Positions 8,177 to 17,347 of a DNA stretch of 64,000 bases are shown here, piece after piece. Both the position numbers and the translations under genes were made by a program. The first letter of the stretch is position 1; each line of letters opens with the position of its first letter. The notes under the pieces are model-generated. The model made no database searches. It was given only the letters and a program-made list of their open reading frames with translations, and was not told where the DNA came from. The stretch is from positions 81,115-145,114 of the forward strand of contig CAYYQN010000007.1 in assembly GCA_964473865.1 (NCBI GenBank), in the 5' to 3' direction. The stretch comes from CAIMUX01 sp964473865. GTDB lineage: Bacteria; Eisenbacteria; RBG-16-71-46; CAIMUX01.

Positions 8177-9806
8177 TGGTGCGCCTCCGAGCCAGGGCCC
8201 GGCGCGCCACGGCGGCGGCGACGAACTCCCGGAAGATCGGGTGGGGCCGTTGGGGCCGCGACCGCAGCTCCGGATGGAACTGCACGCCCACGAACCACGG
8301 GTGATCGGCCAGCTCGACCATCTCCACCAGGCCGTTCTGCGGGCAGATCCCGGAGAAGCGCAGGCCCCGCTCGCGCATCGACTCCAGGTAGTCGTTGTTG
8401 TACTCGAACCGGTGGCGGTGCCGCTCGCGGATCGTCTCCGTCCCGTAGATGGCCCGGGCTCGGCTTCCCTCCGCAAGCTGGCATTCGTAGGCGCCGAGGC
8501 GCATGGTCCCGCCCTTTGTGGTGTAAGCGAGCTGCTCCGGCATCAGGTAGATCACCGGATGGGGGGTCTCGGGATCGAACTCCGTGCTGTTGGCGCGCTC
8601 CAGGCCGCAGACGTTCCGCGCATACTCGATGACGGCGCAGTGCATGCCCAGGCAGATGCCGAAGAACGGAATCCCGCGGGTCCGGACATACTCCACGGCG
8701 CGGATCATCCCTTCGATGCCGCGCTCGCCGAATCCGCCCGGCACCAGAACTCCGTCGACCCCCTCCAGGTACTGCGCCGGCGGGCTCTCCTCCAACTGCG
8801 ACGATTCCACCCAATGGATCTCCACCTGCACCCCGTTGGCGGCGCCGGCGTGCACAAATGACTCCAGGATGCTCTTGTAGGCGTCGCGCAGATGGGTGTA
8901 CTTCCCGCAGATGGCGATGCGGACCTGCCCGGGCGGGTCGAGAATGGCGCGCACCGTGCGCTCCCACGAGGCGAGGTCGAGCTCGCGGGGCGAGGCGAGG
9001 CCCAGAAGCTCGAGGATGATCGAGTCCAGTCCGCCCCGGTGGAGCATGAGCGGGCACTCGTAGATCGACCGGGCGTCCAGCGCCTCGATCACGCAGTTGG
9101 TCGGCACGTTGCAGAAGAGGGCAATCTTCGAACGCAGCTCCGCCGAGATCGGCACCTCGGACCGGCAGAGCAGGATGTCGGGCTGGATCCCGATTTCCAG
9201 GAGCCCGCGCACGCTGTGCTGTGTCGGCTTGGTCTTCAGTTCCTGCGCCGCCCGAATGTAGGGCACCAGCGTCACGTGGATGAAGAGCGTGTTCTGCCGG
9301 CCGATGTCGAGGCGCATCTGGCGGATCGCTTCCAGGAACGGCAAGCCTTCGATATCCCCGACCGTTCCTCCGATCTCGATGATGTCGACGTCGGCCGAGG
9401 CGCGCTCGGCCGCCTTGCGCATGCGCCGCTTGATCTCGTCGGTGATGTGCGGGATGACCTGCACCGTCTTGCCCAGGTAGTCGCCGCGCCGTTCCCGCGA
9501 CAGGATGGTGTCGTAGATCTGCCCGGCGGTGACGCTGTTCCCCCGGCCCAGGTCGAGGTCGGTGAATCGCTCGTAGTGGCCCAGGTCGAGGTCGGTCTCC
9601 GCGCCGTCGTCCGTGACGAAGACCTCTCCATGCTGGTACGGGCTCATCGTCCCCGGATCGACATTGAGGTACGGGTCGAACTTCTGCAGGGTGACGCGCA
9701 GACCCCGCTCCTTGAGGAGAAGTCCGATCGAGGCCGCGGAGATCCCCTTTCCCAGCGACGAGACGACTCCCCCGGTGACGAAGATGTAGCGGTGCTGCCC
9801 GTCCAT
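8169..9806 (-). CDS. pyrG: CTP synthase
   Basis: Glutamine-dependent CTP synthase, 545 residues, full length. The synthetase domain (about 1-270) starts YIFVTGGVVSSLGKG with the nucleotide-binding loop. The class I glutamine amidotransferase domain (about 290-540) has VPGGFGERG, the nucleophile Cys in GICLGMH, and the His/Glu pair in VQFHPE. The ATG at 9806 gives the canonical start MDGQHRYIFV. The product CTP is the co-substrate of KdsB, whose gene lies immediately upstream, so its place among Kdo genes makes metabolic sense. Confidence 0.98.
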   Translation of the reverse strand: MDGQHRYIFVTGGVVSSLGKGISAASIGLLLKERGLRVTLQKFDPYLNVDPGTMSPYQHGEVFVTDDGAETDLDLGHYERFTDLDLGRGNSVTAGQIYDTILSRERRGDYLGKTVQVIPHITDEIKRRMRKAAERASADVDIIEIGGTVGDIEGLPFLEAIRQMRLDIGRQNTLFIHVTLVPYIRAAQELKTKPTQHSVRGLLEIGIQPDILLCRSEVPISAELRSKIALFCNVPTNCVIEALDARSIYECPLMLHRGGLDSIILELLGLASPRELDLASWERTVRAILDPPGQVRIAICGKYTHLRDAYKSILESFVHAGAANGVQVEIHWVESSQLEESPPAQYLEGVDGVLVPGGFGERGIEGMIRAVEYVRTRGIPFFGICLGMHCAVIEYARNVCGLERANSTEFDPETPHPVIYLMPEQLAYTTKGGTMRLGAYECQLAEGSRARAIYGTETIRERHRHRFEYNNDYLESMRERGLRFSGICPQNGLVEMVELADHPWFVGVQFHPELRSRPQRPHPIFREFVAAAVARRALARRRTSV

Positions 9807-9825
9807 GCGACCTCCCTGCCTCCCC

Positions 9826-10671
9826 TCAGTCCATCGCGTCAAGCCCGGCGCGCTCCATCGCCGCGGGCGTGGGGTACTTGCGGAGCAGACGCGCGACATC
9901 GTCGGGCGTGTCGATCCCCGCATCCGGCCAGGCGCCCACCAGGACCCGGATCAGAAGGCCGTGCTCCAGCGCCCGCAGCTGCTCCAGCGCTTCCCGGCGT
10001 TCGAGCCTGCCCGGCGGCAGCGTCAGAAACGCCGACAGCAGCCGGCGCGGATACCCGTACACCCCCACGTGGCGCAACGGTACCACGGAATCGGCGCCCG
10101 CGGGGCCGGAGCCGGCTCGCGGCTCGGGGCGCGCCGGCGAGGGTCCCGGCGAGCCGACCGCCGCGCGCAGCGGAGCGGCGTCCGCCGTCGACGCGTGCGG
10201 AATGGGTGATCGCGAGAAGTAGAGGGCCCGTCCATCGGCTCCGAGGACGACCTTCACCGCCGACGGACGGAGGAATTCCTCCGGGTCCGAGATCGGATCG
10301 GCCAGGGTCCAGATGGCGTCGGGCCGCTCGCGCATCGCTTCGAGAAGCCGCTCCACGGCCCGCGGCGCGAAGAGCGGCTCGTCGGCCTGGAGGTTCAACA
10401 CGAAGTCGGGCGCGGGGTCGAGCGAGCGCCAGACTTCGCCCACGCGATCGGATCCGCTGGTATGGGTGGGAGAGGTCAGTCGCACCGTGGCCCCGGCCCG
10501 GCGCGCTTCGTCGGCGATCCGCTCGTCGTCAGCGGCGACAATCAAGGCATCCAGCCCGCGCACACACCGCGCCCGCGTCAGGGTGCGGGCCAGGACCGAG
10601 CTGCCGTGCAGGGGATGGAGGAGCTTCCCGGGGAACCGGGTCGAGCCGAAACGCGCGGGGATGATCGCCAC
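9826..10671 (-). CDS. kdsB: 3-deoxy-manno-octulosonate cytidylyltransferase
   Basis: Activates Kdo as CMP-Kdo. The N-terminus AIIPARFGSTRFPGK has the nucleotide-binding loop, QADEP the metal-binding Asp, and YFSRSPIP and HVGVYGY match the family. Length is 281 residues, about 30 longer than usual. Part of the excess is a Pro/Gly/Ala-rich insertion of roughly 20 residues between the SRSPIP and HVGVYGY motifs. The GTG start at 10671 puts the catalytic loop right at the N-terminus as in homologues. About 160 bases without an evident gene separate it from rpmA. Confidence 0.93.
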   Translation of the reverse strand: MAIIPARFGSTRFPGKLLHPLHGSSVLARTLTRARCVRGLDALIVAADDERIADEARRAGATVRLTSPTHTSGSDRVGEVWRSLDPAPDFVLNLQADEPLFAPRAVERLLEAMRERPDAIWTLADPISDPEEFLRPSAVKVVLGADGRALYFSRSPIPHASTADAAPLRAAVGSPGPSPARPEPRAGSGPAGADSVVPLRHVGVYGYPRRLLSAFLTLPPGRLERREALEQLRALEHGLLIRVLVGAWPDAGIDTPDDVARLLRKYPTPAAMERAGLDAMD

Positions 10672-10830
10672 CGCGCTCTTCGCCGCCCGCTCGATGCCAC
10701 CCCTCCTGCGACCGGAACCGGCCGCGACGATGCCGCCAAGCTGCCGTAAGACGCCGGGAACAGAATGGACGCTGCCGGGCCGGGTTGTCCAGCACTCGGC
10801 GGCGCGGCCGCTACCGAACCGGACCGCGGG

Positions 10831-11112
10831 CTACGAAGCGGCCGCGGTCGTTTCTTCCGCGATCGGGGTGACCGAGATCGTCTTCCGATCCCGTCGGGTC
10901 TGCCGGTAGACCACGTGGCCGGTCACTTTCGCAAACAGAGTGTCGTCCTTCCCCTTGCCGACATTCAGCCCCGGATGGAACACGGTCCCGCGCTGCCGGA
11001 CGAGGATGGAACCGGCGGGAACGAGCTCACCGCCGTACGCCTTGACCCCAAGCCGCTGGGAATTCGAGTCCCGTCCGTTGCGCGAGCTGCCCACGCCCTT
11101 CTTGTGCGCCAT
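10831..11112 (-). CDS. rpmA: Ribosomal protein L27
   Basis: Large-subunit protein at the peptidyl-transferase centre, 93 residues. The N-terminus MAHKKGVGSSRNGRDSNSQR and the segment ILVRQRGTVFHPG are diagnostic. The N-terminus has no cleavable extension of the Firmicutes type. It follows rplU as in almost all bacteria, but with an unusually long 144-base spacer containing direct repeats. The Ala/Thr-rich tail (last ~10 residues) is lineage-specific. Confidence 0.98.
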   Translation of the reverse strand: MAHKKGVGSSRNGRDSNSQRLGVKAYGGELVPAGSILVRQRGTVFHPGLNVGKGKDDTLFAKVTGHVVYRQTRRDRKTISVTPIAEETTAAAS

Positions 11113-11171
11113 ATCGTTGGTTCTCCTATTCCCAGTCTCGGACCAGACGGATCAACAACCGTGGATCTCTA

Positions 11172-11217
11172 CAGAAGCAGATCTCTTCAGGAGTCGAGCT
11201 CTTCAGAAGCAGATCTC
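11172..11217. repeat. Two 14-bp direct repeats in the rplU-rpmA spacer
   Basis: CAGAAGCAGATCTC occurs exactly at 11172-11185 and again at 11204-11217, with a degenerate copy between them. A GC-rich inverted repeat (CGGGCGC/GCGCCCG) lies just beyond, towards rplU. The spacer between these two ribosomal protein genes is usually much shorter, so the block may be local duplication. No function is evident. Confidence 0.6.
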
Positions 11218-11256
11218 ATCCCGGGCGCTTCCCGTCGGGACGGCGCCCGGACGGAA

Positions 11257-11568
11257 TCAGGACTGTATCGTGCGAACGAGGACCTCCGTGAAATCCTGCC
11301 GGTGTCCGTTGCGCTTCCGGTAGCCCTTCCGACGCTTGTACTTCCCGACGATGATCTTCTTCCCGCGGCCGTGGCGCACCACCTCTACCTCGACCTTGGC
11401 TCCGGCCACCGTCGGCGCGCCAACCTTGACCGTCTCGCCGTCCCGGACCATGAGCACGCGGTCAAAGACCAGCTTGCTGCCCGGTTCGAGTTCAGTCAGC
11501 GGGATCTTCACCCGCTCGTCGGGGGCCACGCGGTACTGAAACCCCATGCACTGCACGATTGCGAACAC
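11257..11568 (-). CDS. rplU: Ribosomal protein L21
   Basis: Large-subunit protein of 103 residues. FAIVQCMGFQYRV opens the protein, and KRRKGYRKRNGHRQ near the C-terminus is the L21 signature. The GTG at 11568 is preceded by a strong GGGGAGGAG ribosome-binding site, which settles the start. A sigma-70-like promoter lies about 50 bases upstream (11617-11646), so rplU-rpmA can probably be transcribed independently of the genes before it. Confidence 0.97.
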   Translation of the reverse strand: MFAIVQCMGFQYRVAPDERVKIPLTELEPGSKLVFDRVLMVRDGETVKVGAPTVAGAKVEVEVVRHGRGKKIIVGKYKRRKGYRKRNGHRQDFTEVLVRTIQS

Positions 11569-11889
11569 AATACTCCTCCCCTCGGCGGTCATCCCGTCGA
11601 GAACCGTAAAGAACGCAGTGTAGTTGGGGGAAGGGACAGGAGTCAACGGAGGAATTGCGGGGGCGATCCGTCGCGGTCGTCGCTCGTCGGCCCGCGCCGG
11701 GTGGCCGCAGTGGAACCCATTGAGATACAATAGGATCGCTGTCGGTGGACGAGGCCCTTCCGCCAGACGAGGTCTGCCTGACCGACGATTGCCCGGCCGC
11801 CCGGGCAACCCACCAGACCGGCCCGCATCGTCTGAATCACACTCCGCCCAAGCAGTTGCCGAGGCGCGTCACTACCTCTCGGTCCCCGC
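11569..11889. other. Spacer between rng and rplU
   Basis: These 321 bases hold no convincing gene. On the minus strand they contain the rplU promoter candidate, an approximately 45-base 5' leader and the rplU ribosome-binding site. The stretch nearest rng is less GC-rich than its surroundings (for example around 11715-11735) but shows no clear hairpin followed by a T-run. Confidence 0.6.
11617..11646 (-). promoter_or_regulatory. Sigma-70-type promoter for rplU-rpmA
   Basis: On the minus strand TTGACT (11646-11641) is followed after 18 bases by TACACT (11622-11617). The start codon of rplU lies about 50 bases downstream. Both hexamers match the consensus well against a very GC-rich background. 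Confidence 0.55.
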
Positions 11890-13419
11890 CTACGCCATGA
11901 ACTCCGCCGTCACGTCCTTCTGCATCCGCGGAAACACCAGCCGGATGTCGTCCCGGCGCAGGCGCGGGTCCTCCCGCACGTCGATCCGCAAGTCGAGCTG
12001 CTTCTCCAGCTCCTCGAACCGCTCCGACCGATGGTCGAAGAGGTACGTGGCCGAATCCGGGTGCAGGCGCAGCTGAATCGACTTCTCCTTCGAATGCGCC
12101 GCCACCCGGCGCAGGAACCGCTCGATCCGCATCATCACGGAGTTCTGGGACAGCACCTTCCCCGCGCCCCCGCAGGTGGGGCAGTCCTCGCTGAACAGGT
12201 GGACCAGGCTCGGGCGTTCCCGCTGCCGGGTCATCTCCACCAGCCCGAGCTCGCTGATCGAGTAGACCTTGGTGCGGGACCGGTCGCGACGGACCTCCGC
12301 CCGCAGGAGGTCGGCCACTTGCTTGCGCGAGCTCTCCTGCTCCATGTCGATGAAGTCGATGACGATGATCCCGCCAAGGTCCCGCAGGCGAAGCTGCCGG
12401 GCAATCTCTTCCGCCGCCTCCAGGTTCGTCTTCAGGATGGTGTCTTCCTGGCTCCGCTTTCCGGTGAAGCGGCCCGTGTTCACATCGATCGATACGAGCG
12501 CCTCCGTGCTGTCGATGACGATGTAGCCGCCCTTCTTCAGCCACACCTTCCGCTCCAGCGACTTCTCGATCTCCGCCTCGATCCCGTACTCGTCGAAGAT
12601 CGGCCCGTCGCCCTTGTAGAGCTTGATTCGGCTCCGCAGCTCCGGCGAGAACGCCTTGAGGTAGTCGAGAACCTGCTTGTAGACCTCCTTGGAATCGATG
12701 ACCAGGCGATCGATGTCCTCGGTGAAGAGGTCGCGGATCAGGCCGGTGGTGAGTTCCATCTCGCGATGGATGAGGGCGGGGGCCTCCATCTCGGCGGCTC
12801 GGTCCTCGATCTCCTTCCACAGGTCGACCAGGTACTTCACGTCGGAGGCCAGCTCCGCGCGCGTGCGCCCCTCGGCCGCGGTCCGACAGATCAGGCCGGC
12901 GTGGCTGGGACGCAGTTCCTGCAGGATTGCCTTCAGGCGCTGCCGCTCCTCCCGATCGGTGACCTTGCGGGACACTCCGATGTGATTCAGACCCGGCATG
13001 AGCACCAGGTAGCGCCCGGGCAGGCTGAGCCGGCCGGACACCTTCGGTCCCTTCGTCCCGATCGGCTCCTTGATCACCTGCACCAGGACCTCCTGGCCCT
13101 TCTGCAGATAGTGGTCGATGCTGTGTTCCTCGCGGGGGCGGTCCCGGCCTTCCGAAACGTCGTCGATGTCGAACATCTCGAAGTCGAGCATCGTTTCCAG
13201 CATGTCAGAGCTGTGCAGAAACGCGGTCTTGGGCATGCCGATTTCGAGAAAGGCCGCCTGGATCCCGGGCAGGACCGCGTTCACCCGCCCTTTGTAGATG
13301 TCGCCGACGACCCGGCGGTCGTCCGCCCGTTCGACAAATAGCTCGACGAGCCGCGCGTCTTCCAGGACCGCGACACGCGTCTCGTGCGGGTCAGCGTTGA
13401 TTACGATTTCGCGGAACAT
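11890..13419 (-). CDS. rng: Ribonuclease G (RNase E/G family)
   Basis: Endoribonuclease for rRNA and mRNA processing; 509 residues, close to RNase G and lacking the long C-terminal scaffold of RNase E. It has an S1-like domain (about 38-125, GDIYKGRVNAVLPGIQAAFL), the 5' sensor/RNase H-like core, catalytic Asp residues in SIDVNTG and VIDFIDM, and the zinc-link CPTCGG that joins the dimer. The start overlaps the end of comF by 19 bases. Location just before rplU-rpmA is common. Confidence 0.97.
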   Translation of the reverse strand: MFREIVINADPHETRVAVLEDARLVELFVERADDRRVVGDIYKGRVNAVLPGIQAAFLEIGMPKTAFLHSSDMLETMLDFEMFDIDDVSEGRDRPREEHSIDHYLQKGQEVLVQVIKEPIGTKGPKVSGRLSLPGRYLVLMPGLNHIGVSRKVTDREERQRLKAILQELRPSHAGLICRTAAEGRTRAELASDVKYLVDLWKEIEDRAAEMEAPALIHREMELTTGLIRDLFTEDIDRLVIDSKEVYKQVLDYLKAFSPELRSRIKLYKGDGPIFDEYGIEAEIEKSLERKVWLKKGGYIVIDSTEALVSIDVNTGRFTGKRSQEDTILKTNLEAAEEIARQLRLRDLGGIIVIDFIDMEQESSRKQVADLLRAEVRRDRSRTKVYSISELGLVEMTRQRERPSLVHLFSEDCPTCGGAGKVLSQNSVMMRIERFLRRVAAHSKEKSIQLRLHPDSATYLFDHRSERFEELEKQLDLRIDVREDPRLRRDDIRLVFPRMQKDVTAEFMA

Positions 13420-14399
13420 CCCTCTTCCCCGGGGCCACCTTCGGGTCGGCCGCCATCCAATCTTCCCGGACGTCGCGTGCGTGCGAGGGCGAGCGCCCCA
13501 ACCGGCGTCACTCCGGCCGCGCGAAGGGCTTCCATCGCGGCTCGCAGGGTCGCGCCGGTCGTCACCACGTCATCCACCAATACCACACGAGAGCCTGCGA
13601 GCCGGTCGGCTCCGGGACCGGCCGCGAACGCCCCCGCCACCTCCTCGCGGCGCCGCCACGCCGACAAGCCGCGGAGCGGACGCCGAAAACGCCGTCGTTC
13701 CAGCCCGTCCGGCACGAAACTCCAGCTCGTGCCCTCCGTCAGAGCCCTGGCAAGTGCCTCCGCAGGGTTGAAGCCCCGTTCGCGCCGCCGGACCGACGCC
13801 ATCGGCACGGGAACCAGCGTCACCCGCTCGCCAGATGCAATCCCGAGGCTCTTCGCCGCGCGTCCGGCCAATCGCCGCATGGGCGGCAGAACCACGCCCG
13901 CCACGCCGGGAGACGGGTCCGCCTTGTAGGCCCGAGTCGCCTTCCCCCACGCCCCCTCCAGCGGGCCCGCCGCGATCACCGGAAAGGGAGCGCGGTCGCC
14001 GTCTCGAACCCAGACCCGGGGAGGTCGCCGCAACGCCTGCGCCGCGTCCCGGCCGCACGCCCGACAGAAGGCCGGCCCCCGCCGCAGCCGGACATGGCAG
14101 GCCGGACACTGCGGAGGCACCAGAAGGACCCTTCCCGCCAGGATCCCTCTTCGCCACGCCATTTCTGGCCAAGCCGATCCTCGCCCTGCCTCTCCTCGCG
14201 CCGCCGATCCGGGCCCGGCCGGGACTCGTCCCGTCCGTGCTCGTCCGGCCCGATCCGGGCGGGCCGGTCTCCACCGACTCCACCGACTCCGCCCGCGCCG
14301 AGCGACTTCCCGGCGGACGAATCTCCACCAGGCGCGCAGGCGGCGGACGCCGATCCCGGCGCGCCGCTCACCCCGCACCCGGCCCGTGCGGCAGATCAT
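13401..14399 (-). CDS. comF: ComF family phosphoribosyltransferase-like protein
   Basis: Member of the ComF/GntX family, linked in other bacteria to DNA uptake or processing. It has an N-terminal zinc ribbon (CPAC...CRACG) and a phosphoribosyltransferase domain with PRPP loop VVLVDDVVTTGATL. The ATG at 14399 is 6 bases after the aroE stop, suggesting coupling, but would add an 80-residue Arg-rich leader. An ATG at 14162 gives 253 residues, nearer the family norm, though without a visible ribosome-binding site. The true N-terminus is open. Confidence 0.85.
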   Translation of the reverse strand: MICRTGRVRGERRAGIGVRRLRAWWRFVRREVARRGRSRWSRWRPARPDRAGRARTGRVPAGPGSAARGEAGRGSAWPEMAWRRGILAGRVLLVPPQCPACHVRLRRGPAFCRACGRDAAQALRRPPRVWVRDGDRAPFPVIAAGPLEGAWGKATRAYKADPSPGVAGVVLPPMRRLAGRAAKSLGIASGERVTLVPVPMASVRRRERGFNPAEALARALTEGTSWSFVPDGLERRRFRRPLRGLSAWRRREEVAGAFAAGPGADRLAGSRVVLVDDVVTTGATLRAAMEALRAAGVTPVGALALARTRRPGRLDGGRPEGGPGEEGCSAKS

Positions 14400-14405
14400 G
14401 CCGGT

Positions 14406-15302
14406 TTATCGCCGCGGGCGCAACGACCGCTCCGCGCGACCCAGCGCCCGGAAGAAGAGCGCCGCGGGCACCTCCTCCCGCAGCCACAGCGAAAGCGAAC
14501 GCGCCGCCTGGCGACAGAGCGGTCCCAGGCCGTCCGCCGCGCGCCAACCATGACCTCGAGCCTCCTCCGCTCGCGCCGTCCGCCCGGCGCCATAGTTCAA
14601 GTCCAGCAACACCGTCCGGGTTCCGCCCTGGGCCCAGAATGTCTCCGGCAGCGCCGGCAGATCGGGCCGCAAGGTCGACACCCACACGGTCGGCCGCGCC
14701 CCGCGATGGGAGCCGCCGCGCCCCGGCGGGTCGCCCGCCTCGAACTCCCCCCAGCCGAGGACGCCCACCTGGGCCTCGGGGGCGCCCCAGCCAGTCAGCA
14801 CCGAGCGAACCTTGGCCGGGCGCCGGGTCACGATCAGCGCGGGCGGTGATCCCCGACGGAGCCCTTGCCAGGCCAGGCTGCGCGCGGTCGCGCCGAAACC
14901 CAGGATTCCGAACGGGGCGCGGTCGAGGCCGGCTTCGGCAAGGTACTCGAGGATCCCGGCCCCGTCCGTGCCGCAGCCCGCCGGCCCGTCCGGATCCAAC
15001 CGCACCGTGTTCACCACCCCGGTGCGCGCGGCCTCCTCGTCCAGCGGACGGACGAGGCGGGCCATCGCCTGCTTGTAGGGCGTGGTGACGTTGAGTCCGA
15101 GGATTCCCAGCCCCGGCGCTTCCGCAAGCAGGGCCGGCAGTCGGTCCTCCGACACCGGCAGCGGCAGGTAGATCAAGTTTCGATCCAGCGCCCGCAGAAC
15201 CGCGGTCTGCAAGGATGGAGAGAGACTGTGCTCCAGCGGCGATCCGACGATCCCGAGGATTCGGGTCCGGCCGTCGGGCAACCAACCGGGCCGGGGGCTC
15301 AC
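14406..15302 (-). CDS. aroE: Shikimate dehydrogenase family protein
   Basis: NADP-dependent reduction of 3-dehydroshikimate to shikimate; 298 residues. The substrate site is seen in SPLEHSLSPSLQ and NVTTPYKQ (catalytic Lys), with Asp in GTDGAG. A GFGATARS nucleotide loop marks the Rossmann half. The C-terminal half is more divergent than usual, although DLNYG and QAARSLSLWL match the family. The GTG at 15302 overlaps the lgt stop (GTGA). A quinate/shikimate dehydrogenase cannot be excluded. Confidence 0.9.
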   Translation of the reverse strand: MSPRPGWLPDGRTRILGIVGSPLEHSLSPSLQTAVLRALDRNLIYLPLPVSEDRLPALLAEAPGLGILGLNVTTPYKQAMARLVRPLDEEAARTGVVNTVRLDPDGPAGCGTDGAGILEYLAEAGLDRAPFGILGFGATARSLAWQGLRRGSPPALIVTRRPAKVRSVLTGWGAPEAQVGVLGWGEFEAGDPPGRGGSHRGARPTVWVSTLRPDLPALPETFWAQGGTRTVLLDLNYGAGRTARAEEARGHGWRAADGLGPLCRQAARSLSLWLREEVPAALFFRALGRAERSLRPRR

Positions 15303-16096
15303 CCCTTCGCCCCCGCCGCCGCGCCGGCGCGCGGCCGGCGGACCAGCAGCCAGACTCCCCAGACGACCAGGATCAGGGCGATGAGCTGGCTCTTGGTCGT
15401 GATCAGGGGCGCCAGCCGATCGAGCCGGTCGATCGGTTCGTAGAAGCGGGTGAAGTCCACCGCCCACCGGACCACCCCCTGCAGCAGCAGGAACAGGCCG
15501 AAGAGGCGACCCGTTCCGCGAAAGCGGCGCTCCGCGAGGAGCAGCACGCCCGCCGAAAGCAGAAGCGCCGCGGAGAGCAGGAGTTGGGACGCATACACCG
15601 GCACGCCCGGGCCCACCGTCGCCGCGGCATACGACTCGGGCGGGTACTGGACGCAGAAGGCGCCGTGGCCCGGCCGCCCGAAGCAGCAGCCGTTGATGAA
15701 ACAACCGATCCGTGTGATCCCCTCCCCCAGCGCCAGCGACGGGGCGCACAGATCGGCCACCCGCAGAAACGAGATCCGGTGGCGGCGCAGGTAGTACCAA
15801 CTGGCCAGGATCGCGGCAACCAGTCCGCCGTACAACGTCAGTCCGCCGTCCCAGATCCGCAGGGCATCCCCCAGCGTGGGGAAGTCGGCCGGATGGGCGA
15901 GAACGAAGTGGGCCCGCGCCCCGACGATGGCCGCGGCCATGATCCAGAAGAAGAGGCCGAACATCAGGTCCTCGGAATAACCTCGGGGCCGCGCGCGGCG
16001 CAGCGCGAGCCCGCAGCCGACCAGAAACGAGATCGCCAGCGCGATCCCGTAGGAACGCACCGGAAACGGTCCCAGGTGAAACACGACGGGGTACAT
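15299..16096 (-). CDS. lgt: Prolipoprotein diacylglyceryl transferase
   Basis: Multi-pass inner-membrane enzyme that adds diacylglycerol to the lipobox Cys of prolipoproteins; 265 residues. Several transmembrane helices are visible. The core motif reads ITRIGCFINGCCFG, a Cys-containing variant of the GRxGNFxNxE signature found in several phyla. Its substrates would include the many lipoproteins in this window. It lies 22 bases after rodA and overlaps aroE by 4 bases. Confidence 0.95.
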   Translation of the reverse strand: MYPVVFHLGPFPVRSYGIALAISFLVGCGLALRRARPRGYSEDLMFGLFFWIMAAAIVGARAHFVLAHPADFPTLGDALRIWDGGLTLYGGLVAAILASWYYLRRHRISFLRVADLCAPSLALGEGITRIGCFINGCCFGRPGHGAFCVQYPPESYAAATVGPGVPVYASQLLLSAALLLSAGVLLLAERRFRGTGRLFGLFLLLQGVVRWAVDFTRFYEPIDRLDRLAPLITTKSQLIALILVVWGVWLLVRRPRAGAAAGAKG

Positions 16097-16118
16097 GCGA
16101 CCTCCAGCCAGCAGGATG

Positions 16119-17345
16119 CTAGTAGTCGTAGCGATGCACGGCGATGTTCTGGAGGATCCCGAGCGCCGCCATCATGGTGAGCAGGAACGACCCGCCATAG
16201 CTGAGAAACGGCAACGGAAGGCCGGTCACCGGGAACAACCCCATGGTCATGGCCATGTTCAGCCCGGCATGGTACAGCATCAGCCCGCCGATGCCGACCG
16301 CCGCAAAGCTCTCGAATGCGCTCCGGCAGGTCCGGGCGAGATAGAAGGCGCGCAGCACCAGCACCGCAAAGAGGCTGAGCACCAGAAGCGCCCCCACGAA
16401 CCCCCACTCCTCGCCCACCACGGAGAAGATGAAGTCGGTGTGCTGCTGCGGAAGGAAGGACAGGACATTCTGCGTGCCGCGCAGGAACCCTTTGCCGGCG
16501 ATCATCCCGGAGCCGATGGCGATCTTCGACTGCAGCACCTGATATCCGGCGCCGGAGGGATCGGACTCCGGATTGAAGAAGGTCACGATCCGCTGCTGTT
16601 GATAGGGCTCGAGGTGCGCCAGGAGACGCGGCGCAGTGAAGAAGAGCCCCGTGTGTACCGCGTTGAAGGCGCCGATCAGGAACCAGGAGAGCTGCCCGCG
16701 GCGGAACCACACCGTCAGGATCAGCAGAAACGCGGCCCACACCCACCAATGGTGCATGCAGGCGACGGTCACGAGCGGGGAGAGCAGAACCACCAACGCA
16801 AGCTTTGGGATCCCGGCCCAGACCAGCATGACCAGGGCCAGTGCCGGGAAGGCGCCCGACGTCCCCAGGTCGGGCTGCTTGAGCACCAGGAGCGTCGGGG
16901 CCAGAATCACTCCCAGGGTGATGAAGAGGGCTCGGGGCCGGGACAGATCCGCCCGCTTCCCCGAGAGAGCCTGCGCCAGCGCCGCCACCAGCGCCAGCTT
17001 GGCCAGCTCGGACGGCTGAAACCGGAGCGGACCCACGCGAAACCAGCGACGCGCGCCGTACTCCTCCACTCCCAGGAAAGCTACCAGCAGGAGCAGGCCC
17101 AGCGAGGCGGCATAGCCGATCCAGGCCCAGTCTTCGCAGAGTCGCAGCGGCACGAAGAGAAACAACGCGAACACGCCGACCCCGAGTCCCACCGAAAAGA
17201 GGTGACGCCAGATGTACCCGTGACGCGGGCTCTCCGGGTGATGGGTCGCGCTATAGACACTCAGCACGCCGGCGAGGATCAGCACCAGGGCGGGCAGGAC
17301 CAGCCACCAGTCCCAGTGCTGCCGGTACTCGCGCGGAATGTGCAC
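16119..17345 (-). CDS. rodA: Rod-shape SEDS peptidoglycan polymerase RodA
   Basis: SEDS-family glycosyltransferase that polymerises lipid II for elongation; 408 residues with about ten membrane segments. Diagnostic stretches include the extracytoplasmic QQHTDFIFSVVGEEWGF and the closing LPFLSYGGSFLL. It starts 2 bases after the stop of mrdA, its cognate transpeptidase. Gene order mreBCD-mrdA-rodA is the textbook elongasome operon. Confidence 0.97.
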   Translation of the reverse strand: MHIPREYRQHWDWWLVLPALVLILAGVLSVYSATHHPESPRHGYIWRHLFSVGLGVGVFALFLFVPLRLCEDWAWIGYAASLGLLLLVAFLGVEEYGARRWFRVGPLRFQPSELAKLALVAALAQALSGKRADLSRPRALFITLGVILAPTLLVLKQPDLGTSGAFPALALVMLVWAGIPKLALVVLLSPLVTVACMHHWWVWAAFLLILTVWFRRGQLSWFLIGAFNAVHTGLFFTAPRLLAHLEPYQQQRIVTFFNPESDPSGAGYQVLQSKIAIGSGMIAGKGFLRGTQNVLSFLPQQHTDFIFSVVGEEWGFVGALLVLSLFAVLVLRAFYLARTCRSAFESFAAVGIGGLMLYHAGLNMAMTMGLFPVTGLPLPFLSYGGSFLLTMMAALGILQNIAVHRYDY

Positions 17346-17347
17346 GC

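Noticed and set aside
11056..11075. Sequence resembling a tRNA T-arm (AATTCGAGTC flanked by complementary bases)
   Set aside because: It lies inside rpmA and no anticodon or acceptor stem can be folded around it.
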